Part shown: piece after piece, positions 54,703-64,000 of the stretch
Numbering within the stretch: the first letter of the stretch is position 1
How the letters are laid out: each line of letters opens with the position of its first letter
Source: Nannobrachium achirus
Lineage: Eukaryota; Chordata; Actinopteri; Myctophiformes; Myctophidae
Assembly: GCA_963921795.1 (NCBI GenBank)
Contig: OY997650.1
Location: forward strand, 17,125,862 to 17,189,861
Reading direction: 5' to 3'
DNA: 64,000 nucleotides
Program-made: the position numbers and the translations under genes
The notes under the pieces: generated by a model
The model's input: only the letters and a program-made list of their open reading frames with translations
The model's database searches: none
What the model was told of the DNA's origin: nothing

Positions 54703-54852
54703 CTTGCTTACTTAATATTTGACAGTTTGGCCAGTCCTGTCGAATATTCGACTATTCGAATACTTTGAGGTTGAATAATTCAAATACTAAAAATCACTAT
54801 TCGTGAATGCCCTGTAAGTAACCACACAAGCCCATTTCAGAAATAGTGAATG

Positions 54853-54900
54853 TAGCCGATCTAACTAAGGTCACGACGATGTTGTGCTTGTAGATCAGCT
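54853..54900. repeat. Dispersed hairpin element, copy H18 (diverged)
   Basis: TAGCCGATCTAACTAAGG... pairs weakly with ...GTGCTTGTAGATCAGCT. Just right of the 54400-54814 element. Confidence 0.55.
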
Positions 54901-54917
54901 GTTTATGCTGTTTAAAG

Positions 54918-55323
54918 CAAGGGTATTCAACAGGGGGTCCGGGACCCCTAGGGGGTCCTCAGAGTTACTACAGGGGGTCCTCCAAATCTTTGAGTGATTT
55001 TTTTATATTAACCACTTGAATCCTAGCGTCCATATTCTGAGAACTTTAGCCAAAAATAGCAGATCTACAAGCTCACAACGCCTCAAGGACGTTTGGTGTA
55101 GCGGGGAAAAAGAGCAGACTAAGTACGGAGTGAAGGGTCAAGTTCATTAAGTATTGATGGTTCAAGTGGTTAAATATCTGAAAATACAAATTTAAATGAT
55201 TCCAAAATACACTGATGATTGTGCTGTCAAAAGATGGAATATATTAACAGGTTGTGGGAGTCCCTGCTTCATCTCTCTATATCAACTAAGGGATCCTTGG
55301 CTTGAAAACGTTGAAGGACCCTG
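54918..55323. mobile_element. hAT-like MITE, CAGGGGTCTTCAAC family, copy d
   Basis: Diverged left end CAAGGGTATTCAACAGGGG and right end CGTTGAAGGACCCTG. Flanks GTTTAAAG and GTTTACGC agree at 5 of 8. Contains half hairpin H19. Confidence 0.65.
55050..55088. repeat. Dispersed hairpin element, copy H19 (left arm only)
   Basis: CCAAAAATAGCAGATCTACA then AGCTCACAACGCCTCAAG. The right arm is deleted and the hAT-like body resumes with GTTTGGTGTAG. Confidence 0.8.
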
Positions 55324-55732
55324 GTTTACGCTGTTAAAAAGAAATATTCTGAAAACTTTCGCCTATAATGACATGGCCAAAAAAGCCAGGACGCGAGGTT
55401 GAAAGTTGTTAGAAGCAGATACATAATCAAATGTGGTTCTGTGTGATACCAACATTTTGAAGACGTATTTTAAGAGTGAGGAAATGGATGCAGTGGCCTA
55501 GTTATCTCTCCTCAGTAGCTCTGTTTTGGGGCAACGGTAGGACACTTTGTGTTCTGGCCCAGATACACCTGACTTCTATTAGCCCTCGCAAGTATTTAGG
55601 ACAAGCCCTCCTGTTGTATATCGTCACTGTCAGGCAGAAACCTTGTATCTCCATATTCCAACTTTTAATGTTTTTTTTTTATATTGATGCCCTACTTCAT
55701 TGAGCAAGAGTGCAGAGCAAAAGTAGTGGAAA
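55324..55732. other. Unique sequence, no gene seen
   Basis: The 75-codon frame at 55476 has no recognisable domain. Confidence 0.4.
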
Positions 55733-55810
55733 CAGCCGATCTATAAGCAATTAAGCATACAATGTGTTGTGACTCGTGATGCAATGCTTTGTGAGCTTGT
55801 AGATCAGCCA
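55733..55810. repeat. Dispersed hairpin element, copy H20 (diverged, enlarged centre)
   Basis: CAGCCGATCTATAAGCAA at the left and GTGAGCTTGTAGATCAGCC at the right, with a 40-base centre containing GCATACAATG and its near complement. Confidence 0.6.
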
Positions 55811-57982
55811 CATTTTAGCCATTTTAGAAAAAAGAGAAAGTGGTTAAGTGTGTCCGTCTATGAGTTTTCTAAATACTGAATCCAGCAAGCAGGGTCAGGT
55901 ACTGGACCAATCAGTGACGTCTCGATTGGGGCCAGATCAAGTCAAACCATGACTAGTCAGATCTGGCCTAGAATATCACCTGATTTCAACAAACATAAAT
56001 CCTGCCCACGGAAACGGACGCCCTGGATTAATCAGAGAGGGTCCGATCGAGGCCAGATAAATATCACAACTAGGCAGATATGTCCCAGAATATAACCTTG
56101 CATGCTCATATTTCAACTAACATTACAAACAATAACAATAGTTCTATAGTCCATATGACGTTCTGGTAATGACGTCAAGATCATCCCCATATGGGCTGTG
56201 ATCTGGCCAAGTTCTGAACGTCACCGGAGTCACCGGAGGATGTTATCATGACGTCATTTGGCTTGCAGGGAACCAATGGAAAGTATTAACAAGACTCAAG
56301 CTTGTGACTAAATACATAACTACATCCATTGGAACACAGACTCTTTTTCGTATTTCCTGAAAAGTTACAGTTTTGGACATAAAAGTTCACTGCCCGACAG
56401 CAACATCATATGGGTTTGCTTTTCGCCATGTACTTTAATTTAGCCCGACTGAAAACGCCAACATGATTACTAGCTTCTGCCTGCCAGTCTTGACCTTTAA
56501 TCAAAACAACTGAAACCTTTGGCCACCTGCACGATGCCGCTGTCATTTTACACCCCTATGATCCGAGTAGTGAAGGTGGTTGATGGTTTGCTGTGCGCTC
56601 CCTGGGGGAACAATGGGCAGCTGGAAAGGTGGAGCCACTGTCAGCTTTGATGGTGTCACAGATCATATCAGAGGCCATTCAGTGAGTATTTCAAGAATGA
56701 GAGTCTGCGTGCGTGCGCGTGTCCGGGCAGTCGGGCACGTGCCACCGCAGCAAGTGTGACAAGCCTTCCGGCACCACAAATGAGCTCAGTTGTACCAGAG
56801 CGGTTGCGTGGTGGCGGGTGGTATATGATATTCAGACATCAAAGGGCCAGGCCAAATGACGCCCATCCTGTCCTGGTGTGGTGAACAAAGTCACCTTCCT
56901 TTGACCTAATTCTTAGAGATACTAATAGCCTCTAGACAATATTCAATCTTGGGCAGGCCATAAAAAGTGAATTCACATCATGACATTTAGTTGGCAAACC
57001 TTTAAACCTTCCGTTGTGTCACGACTTATCTCGGATTAAAGACCATTATAGTAAACTAATAATAATGGGATTTTATCAACTACTTTAAATAGCCTATTAA
57101 GTATAGTATAAAAGGGCAACTCATATATGTAGTTGTCACATACCCAACCTTCATTTTCCATGGGTGATTGGAATGAAACCGAGAGAGTGATAAAGCTTGT
57201 GCTGATTGGATAGCTGTGGTCCCTGGGGATTACACTGCAACTGACCAATCAGCATAAATAAATTGCCACCGCGGGCTGAACTGCCAACACGAGTGACCTT
57301 AATGCTTAAGGATCTCATCATGTCAAACCGTAAACACAGTTGCAGGCAACTCTCCCCAACACTGTAGGAAAATCCCAGGGGGACTTAGAATAATAGACTG
57401 TAGTGTACCATTCCTTAGTAGTTCCTTGTTGAGAGTAATGCTTATCACAAAGTGTTGATAAAATGCTGTGAATAAATATGAAAAAAAGGCTAGGACTTAA
57501 AATATCTTGGTGCCTGCCCTGGAGACTGGACTCCTAAAAAAGGATAGATATGTGGGTTTGTGTGGGTTTGTGTGAAAATGCCTTAAGGCGTCCAATTCAT
57601 CTCAATACGACTTAAAGAAATATTGTCTTGAGACTTCTGAGACTTCCGGGAGAGACAGACAGAGACAAAGAGAGGGACAGAGACGATACAAAAAGAGAGG
57701 AGCAGAGAGATCTTTCATCCCCAACAGAAAACCTTCCCTGTCATACATAGCAGCAGCATTGATGATGAACCTTCACTCCAGAAGGATAAGGTCATGTCTC
57801 AGGTCTTCCTCCATGAACAGTAAGAGGAGCCACTTCCACCTGCGTTATAGTGAAATACAACTGCATTCTGACAAGTGTCACCCTGCCTGCGTTCGATTGG
57901 CTGAAAGCAGCCCAACCCACTAGTCTCTTTGAGCAGCAGTACAACAATATTTACTATTCTGCCCCCCTGGTTTACAACTTCT
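55811..57982. other. Unique sequence, no gene seen
   Basis: Contains a diverged tandem pair (55910-55992 and 56029-56118, both with GGCCAGAT...CAGAATAT-like text) and a block at 56272-56400 related to 50250-50370. Purine-rich GAGAGACAGACAGAGAC lies near 57651. Small frames lack support. Confidence 0.45.
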
Positions 57983-57990
57983 AACGGCGC

Positions 57991-58496
57991 CAGTGTTGCC
58001 AGATGTGCGATAATTATCGTATTTGTACGATAATTTGACCCTCTGTACGATGTACGATCAATAATTCCAAAAATGCCCAAATGTACGATAATTTCGGCAT
58101 ATCACCAAAAAGAGCGTGAATTTGCTATTTTCCCTGGCTGCTGATCTGGGATCTGGTTTGGCGTCTCAAAATAAGCCAGGAAATCAGTCAATCTGACCCT
58201 AGATCTGTACTTGGAGGCATTAAAAACACCGGTTGCATCTTTCCAGGCCAGTTTCAGGCTTTTATTTGTGTAAGCTCCAGGAAGTTGCCTGCCTCCACGC
58301 AGCATATCTGATGTGTTTTTGTCACGCAGGAGTCTCAAACAAGGTCGTTTCTTATACTAAAGACATCTTTTTTGGTGAAATTACGTTTTTACACAAGTGA
58401 TTTCTCTTTTTTTGCTGTGTACGATAGTTTCATGTCAAATACGATAATTCTGAGCCTCCGGTACGATAATTCAACATTTCCCATCTGGCAACACTG
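57991..58496. mobile_element. hAT-like element, CAGTGTTGCCAGATG family
   Basis: Inverted ends CAGTGTTGCCAGATG and CATCTGGCAACACTG. Flanks AACGGCGC (57983-57990) and AACGGTGC (58497-58504) match at 7 of 8. GTACGATAATT is repeated in both arms (58015-58090 and 58420-58470). A 78-codon minus-strand frame (58102-58338) may be a remnant of a coding parent, but no transposase motif is recognised. Confidence 0.75.
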
Positions 58497-58605
58497 AACG
58501 GTGCTGAGTCGGCTCATGCAACCTTTGCCAACTTTGATCACCAGTGCGGTGCCCCGCCCGGGCCCTCAGTGCTACACACAGATTCCGAGACTGAATACTC
58601 AAAGT

Positions 58606-58870
58606 GGCTGTGTTTACATGCACAACATTTATTAATTCAGAATGAACTCATCCCGAATAAGGATTCATACCCAAACGTTAACATGGAACCTGAATAAAAG
58701 TATTAATGTATTCCAAAGAGGAGAGCATTCGGAATGAAGCGTTTATATGGCAAATGTATCCCGGTTCAAACGGCATATACCACCCCTCCAAACCCGAATG
58801 AAAGTTCATTCAGGTCATACCAGAATAGCCATTCCAAGCCGTTTACTCCAGCATTTCTATTCTGAGTGAG
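58606..58870. mobile_element. Probable MITE, TGTTTACATGCAC family
   Basis: TGTTTACATGCACAACATTT and repeated ATTC-GAAT text (GAATGAACTCATCCCGAATA) resemble a common fish MITE. The right end is not resolved, so this is tentative. Confidence 0.35.
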
Positions 58871-59600
58871 CAGTCATTCTGAATGGAAGTGGAATTTAAC
58901 GTAGCCAGTCTGAGGATCCTATGATAATACTTGGAGGCCAGTCTATGATGTCAGTATTATGGAATCTCCATATATGGGGAGTTGCGGGTTTACAAAGATA
59001 TTTTTGGAGAAGCGCCGATCTAACTGACATCCCATGCAGGCACCACACTCCTTTGGGTTCTCTGTGATCAATGCACAGAGTTTGAAGTTGATCCGTTCCA
59101 ATGGGTATTGCATAACCGAGGGGAGTGTGTTCCCAATGGGCATTGCCCTCGTTCATACCAAATCAAAACTAACTTTATTCTTTTACTTAACCTTTATGGA
59201 GAGTCTCGTCATTGATCTATTGTACGAGAGCACCCTGTGTAGTTATAAATAACATTTAAAACAGCCGCAGTTGACCAAAGTTAAATGCACAAAGAAATAC
59301 GGCAGAAGCAAAGGCAAATAAGAATATTATGCCAGTTAATCTCAAAGGCAAAACAGTAAAGGAGTAACAGCGACAGATAAGCAGCAGTACACTGTAAGTG
59401 AAGGTCAGGTTAAGTGGAAAAATATATAAGTAAGTGACTTTGAGTACTCAGAAAAGCCTTCGTGCCACTCTCATCTAGAGATCAGCCGTTGCAGCAGTGA
59501 TCTGATATGGCTATATGGAGATCTGTATCTGTCAGTCCTTGGCTGCACACTGTCAGAGAAACATAAACATGTCCCTAGTGCGAAGATGGTTTTGGTGGCC
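58871..59600. other. Unique sequence, no gene seen
   Basis: Overlapping frames on both strands at 58896-59252 have no recognisable domain. A CTCCATATATGGGGAG palindrome lies at 58967-58982. Confidence 0.4.
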
Positions 59601-59605
59601 ATTTG

Positions 59606-59715
59606 TCCATGTGCCCACCTCTCCATTTGCCCACATGTCCCTAGTGCCCAGATGCCTACCTCTCCAAGTGGGCACATGTCCCTCATGCCCAGTTGTCCAG
59701 GTGCCCATCTGTTTT
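59606..59715 (+). repeat. GTGCCCA-type minisatellite, locus 1
   Basis: Irregular repeats of about 17-19 bases built on GTGCCCA(C/G)(C/A)TCTCCA/GTCC. A related block lies at 62982-63116. Confidence 0.7.
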
Positions 59716-59888
59716 ATAGACCCACATTTGTATATCTATCCATCTAATAGACCCACGTTTGTCTATAAAAATGGAGGTTATATAACATGGACGGGTGCTT
59801 TACAAGAATGCTTTTCTGAACATACAGTATATGTTTCCAGGAGCGATTTAAAGGATGGGTAGGGGCAGGCTAAGGGATATGCAATTAT

Positions 59889-60430
<542 letters not shown>

Positions 60431-60456
60431 TATATAGAATATATATATATATATTA

Positions 60457-60880
60457 GGGATGGTCCGATCAGGTTTTTTGGAACCGATCACCGAGCACCG
60501 ATCACAAAAGTTTGATCACCCGATACCGATCAATCACCGATCCAATCAAGTTATTATTTATATATTATTTATATTTTCTAAATGTTAATGTTTTAACATT
60601 AATTAATTAATTCACTCACATTCACATTTATATATTTGCCTTATAGTTATTTACCAGCATTACTATGTATTTATTATCATAGCAGTAACTAATTATTCCT
60701 TCAGCACTGTGGAAATCAATACCCCAAAATGGCCTCAAGTGGGCATACTGAACGGCTGGTTGATCGGATGCACCGATCATCGGATCGGTGAATTTACCTT
60801 TTGATCTAAACCACCGATTATCGCCGATCACGCTTTGATCGGCCCGATCCGATCCATTGCCGATTGATCGGTAACATCTC
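60457..60880. mobile_element. TA-flanked MITE with CCGATCA-rich ends
   Basis: Left end GGGATGGTCCGATCAGG and right end TTGATCGGTAACATCTC are imperfect inverted repeats flanked by TA, inside (AT)n tracts. The interior is dense in CCGATCA/TGATCGG. Confidence 0.65.
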
Positions 60881-61006
60881 TAATATATATATATATATAT
60901 ATATACACACGATATGTATACTATACACACAAACACATACTAATCCTATGTCAAGGAGAAAGTTTACCGCGCTGCCAAAACACAAATTAAAATCATACTT
61001 CTACTA

Positions 61007-61427
61007 CAGGGGTCTTCAACAGGGGGCCCAGGACCCCTAGGGGGTCCTTAGAGTTACTACAGGGGGTCCTCCAAATGTTTGTGTGATAGAAACTTTTTTT
61101 CTTTTTCTATATTAAACACTTGAACCCAGTGTCTATATTCTGAGAACTTAAGCCAAAAATAGCAGATCTACAAGCTCACAAGCTTGTAAATCCGCTATTT
61201 TCGGCAAAGAGGTTTTGTGTAGATGGGAAAAAGAGCAGAGTGATAGGTCAAGTTTATTAAGTATGACGGTTCAAGTGGTTACATATCTGGAAACACAATT
61301 TTAAATGAACCCAAAATACACTGTTGATTGTGCTGTCACTATATTGTATCTATGGGTTGTGGGGGGTCCCTGCTTCATCTCTCTCTCGATTAAGGGGTCC
61401 TTGGCCTGAAAACGTTGAAGACCCCTG
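61007..61427. mobile_element. hAT-like MITE, CAGGGGTCTTCAAC family, copy e
   Basis: Intact inverted ends. Flanks TTCTACTA (60999-61006) and TTCTACTG (61428-61435) match at 7 of 8. Carries complete hairpin H21. Confidence 0.85.
61152..61205. repeat. Dispersed hairpin element, copy H21
   Basis: GCCAAAAATAGCAGATCTAC(AAGCT) and (AGCTT)GTAAATCCGCTATTTTCGGC with a CACA-type centre. Confidence 0.9.
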
Positions 61428-61435
61428 TTCTACTG

Positions 61436-61792
61436 AGAGTGCAGTGTTTGATTTACTGCATGCGTCTGTTATGAAACCAAAACGATGAATTGTACAGTAA
61501 GGGTTTGTACGTGGCAGACAGTGAAGCACAGTGTGTTCCGATCCCTGAGAGAGTGGAGGATCATGAGATATACTGCCACACAAAAACCCAAAAGAGAGCA
61601 GGTGTGAGAGCATGCCCACTGGGTTTATGACAACCTTCTGGGCCCACATCAATTGCATTCCATGTGTCCTAATCCTTTCCTCCCAGCAAGGGGCAGCGCA
61701 CTAGGCTTGGGCAGCACCTTCTTTTTCATACCTTCCTGACATTTCACCCAGACAGGCTATACGTGTGACGGTATCTGTATCTTTGTAAAAAT
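61436..61792. other. Unique sequence, no gene seen
   Basis: A 102-codon minus-strand frame (61350-61658) overlaps the MITE end and has no recognisable domain. Confidence 0.4.
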
Positions 61793-62132
61793 CAGTGGTG
61801 GAAGAAGTACTTGAGTAAAGTAGTAGTACCATAATGTAGAAATATTCTGAGTTTCATGAGTAAAAGTCCTGTATTCAATATTTTACTTGAGTAAAAGTAC
61901 AATGTCCAATTTCAGAACTGAACTTTTTTCAAAAATAGCACATCTACAAGCTTACGTTTCGAGCCTGTAGATCTGCCGTTTTTACAAATAACTTGTTGTA
62001 ACTTACGTTTTCAAATAATGGTAGTGGAGTAAAAAGTACAATATTTGAGATGTAATGGAGTAGAAGTATTGAAAAATGGAAATACTCAAGTAAAAGTACC
62101 TCAAATTTTTAGTTAGTTACTGTTCACAACTG
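61793..62132. mobile_element. MITE of the CAGTGGTG family, copy 2
   Basis: Ends CAGTGGTGGAAGAAGTACTT and GTTACTGTTCACAACTG with ACTTGAGTAAAAGTAC text inside. Flanks GTAAAAAT and ATGAAAAT agree at 6 of 8. Carries hairpin H22. Confidence 0.7.
61931..61983. repeat. Dispersed hairpin element, copy H22
   Basis: AAAAATAGCACATCTACAAG(CTTA) pairs with CCTGTAGATCTGCCGTTTTT. Both CAGTGGTG copies carry a hairpin at a similar inner position. Confidence 0.85.
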
Positions 62133-62294
62133 ATGAAAATAAAGCTGGGCTAAAAGCTGATCTACTGGTGACATACGTCATTATAGCATATATGATGTCG
62201 TTGAGACTCAAGCCTGCAATGTTGCGTGTCTAATATTCAATTAGCCTTCTTAACAGTTGCTTGGTTATTTATGGCGGGAGTTCGACGTTCCATT

Positions 62295-62440
62295 TGTTCG
62301 ACGCAGGTAAATGTTAACCTGGTGAAATGCTAACCTGCCGATGCTGGTGAATGCTAACTTGGTGAATGTTAACCACTATGCCTAAACCTAACCCACACCT
62401 CAGTAAAACTATGCCTAAACCTAACCCTAACCCTTAGTCG
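62295..62440 (+). repeat. TGGTGAATGCTAAC repeats and telomere-like tract
   Basis: Three or four degenerate copies of CTGGTGAA(A)TG(C)TAAC are followed by ATGCCTAAACCTAACC twice and CCTAACCCTAACCC (about 62420-62433). Confidence 0.6.
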
Positions 62441-62789
62441 AAATAATGACATGTAGAAATAGCGAGAATTGCCCATTTATGGCCAAATAGAATAATTAAC
62501 AGAGAGTATCTATAAACATCAATCTTCCATAGATTCATACCTTGCTGGGGGACATGATGACACTTGCTGTGGTGGATAGTACTACGGACACATCAGTGAG
62601 AGGAGGAACAGAAATTATGAGTGGTGCTATGGTCAGTGACAGACTGGCAGTTGAATAAAATCATGTGGCTATAACTGCTTCATCAGAAGAAATGTCTTCT
62701 CAAGATAAAGTTAAGGCCTGTCCATACTTTGACCAAAATATAATATAGGATATAAAATATCCTATAGCCTATGGGGGCCTATGGGGGGG

Positions 62790-63258
62790 GCCTCCCTATG
62801 TTCCCCAGGTTCTATGTTCCCCACTTCCCCCAAAACGTTTCTATGTTCTCCACCTACCCTCCACCAAAAAAGGTTCTATGTTCCCCAGAATCCCCACCCA
62901 AAAAAAGGTATATGTTCCCAACTCAAATGCAGGAAATGGTGGGACATCTGGCCACTAAGAACATGTGTGCAATCCTAATTTAGGTGCCCACTCGTCCAGT
63001 TGTCCAGGTGCTCCTAGTGCCCAGATGTCTCCACCCCTAAGTGCCTACTTTTCCAAGTACCCACTCATCCAGATGCCCAGTCATAACACAAATATGGTGC
63101 CCAGGTGTCCCTAGTTCCCCCCTGACCCACTAGTATTCGTCATTTCTCCCCATTATGTTCCGTTGTGTGTGTTTAGAGTTATGTTTCCTGCATTTTTGGA
63201 TGAGCGGGGAACATAGAACCTTTTTTGGGTAAGCGGGGAACATAGAACCTGGGGAACC
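62790..63258. mobile_element. Element with repetitive inverted ends (GGTTCTATGTTCCCC)
   Basis: CCCCAGGTTCTATGTTCCCC (62803-62822) is inverted exactly at 63235-63254. CCAAAAAAGGTTCTATGTTC (from 62863) is inverted at 63208-63228, and GCAGGAAA flanks the inner edges. The space between the arms is the GTGCCCA minisatellite. No coding sequence. Confidence 0.6.
62982..63116 (+). repeat. GTGCCCA-type minisatellite, locus 2
   Basis: Repeats such as GTGCCCACTCGTCCAGTTG and AGTGCCCAGATGTCTCC, related to 59606-59715. Confidence 0.65.
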
Positions 63259-64000
63259 CACCTACGGTACTACCTTGATACCGCCCAAGCTTATGACAAA
63301 CACATAACCGCACACAAACAGAATAACACGCATGCACAAGCACGTGTCGTGCGCACACACACAGACACACACGCAAGCAAGCAAGCGACCTTTCCTCTCC
63401 GTTTTCATCTCAGCACCCAGCTGAGTTGATCTCCTTGATGACACCTTTGCTCTGACACAAGCACTGCTACAACTGTCATCTTCCCAGCATTACCTGAAGC
63501 AAACAAGGTTACACAGATTGGAGAGGCACACTAAAAGTGTATTCCAGACAGTGTCGACTGCCTTTCAGAGGGGCTGTACTCTACACAGATCAGCTAAAGG
63601 GATTTGTTCCAAACAATGAGGCGCTAACTGACTGCAAAATGATTTGTAATTCAAAAATGCAACCAAAAGTAAATACATTTAAAACGAAATATTCATTTTG
63701 AGAGACTGCAGTACAGTTGGAAGTCATTTGTTGAAAACAAGCAAACAAAACATTGCATCATATTAAATAATGAACTTATACATTTGTTTCCATGAGAAAT
63801 TGTACATTTGAGAACAGGAAAACACTCCATAATGGTAGCGCTCCACAACTTAAACTGCAACCTCCCTCGGGGATCGGATGACACGGCACTATGACCACGA
63901 TATTATCACCCACATATTGCATTACTTGTATGGGTGCTTACGGTAGTCCTCAGTGGAGGGAAGCCAGTAGCTGCAGGCAGACGTAGAGCTCAGTTGAATA
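63259..64000. other. Unique sequence to window end, no gene seen
   Basis: A degenerate CA-rich patch at 63340-63390 and otherwise unremarkable sequence. Confidence 0.4.

Larger units (their letters stand above)
54400..54814. mobile_element. hAT-like MITE, AGGGCATTCAC family
   Basis: Ends TAGGGCATTCACCAAATATT and CACTATTCGTGAATGCCCTG. The flanks are the perfect 8-bp duplication TAAGTAAC (54392-54399 and 54815-54822). A piece of a second hAT-like element (CAGGGGTTCTCAAAACC at 54517) and hairpin H17 are nested in it. Confidence 0.8.

Noticed and set aside
59011-59030. Further hairpin copy at GCGCCGATCTAAC
   Set aside because: Only a short partial arm and no matching second arm.

Overview
The window looks like a gene-poor, transposon-rich stretch of a teleost fish nuclear genome. 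It holds long (GT)n/(CA)n microsatellites, an L2-clade LINE, many hAT-type non-autonomous elements with 8-bp target duplications, TA- and TTAA-flanked MITEs, tRNA-derived SINEs and a CACTA-like element carrying a SAMD3-like gene piece. No bacterial operon, CRISPR array or viral genome is visible. The species cannot be fixed from this sequence. No intact single-copy host protein gene was found.

Positions 1-27182 are a complex tandem array of six units starting at 1, 3285, 9287, 14189, 18890 and 23833. Units 3 and 5 share one set of diagnostic differences and units 4 and 6 share another. This gives a higher-order dimer of about 9.6 kb present almost twice at very high similarity. Each unit carries a hAT-like MITE with the same 8-bp target duplication, a (GT)n tract that turns into (GCGT)n, a promoter-like block with a ZNF143/THAP11-type motif followed by a YY1-type motif, a short GT-AG intron and an AATAAA signal, and then roughly 450-bp subrepeats. 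Units 3-6 also carry a second, diverged promoter/intron block. The transcription unit is a prediction from motifs only. The array stops where a fragment of a non-LTR retrotransposon lies on the minus strand (27178-27837).

Positions 27838-64000 are unique sequence broken up by mobile elements. The main ones are an almost intact L2 LINE (about 34110-37983) and a CACTA-like element (41286-44197) whose interior is a frameshifted, multi-exon SAMD3-like gene piece. There are also at least ten hAT-like elements, several with clear 8-bp target duplications, and many microsatellites and minisatellites.

The most unusual signal is a dispersed 45-80 bp hairpin with core arms AAATAGCAGATCTACAAGCT and the reverse complement. 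About twenty copies lie between 28545 and 61983, inside several unrelated transposon families and also outside any element I can name. At some copies the arms continue into flanking sequence that is inverted and matched at that locus but differs between loci. I do not recognise this family. Its distribution suggests either an independently mobile hairpin or a module exchanged among MITEs.
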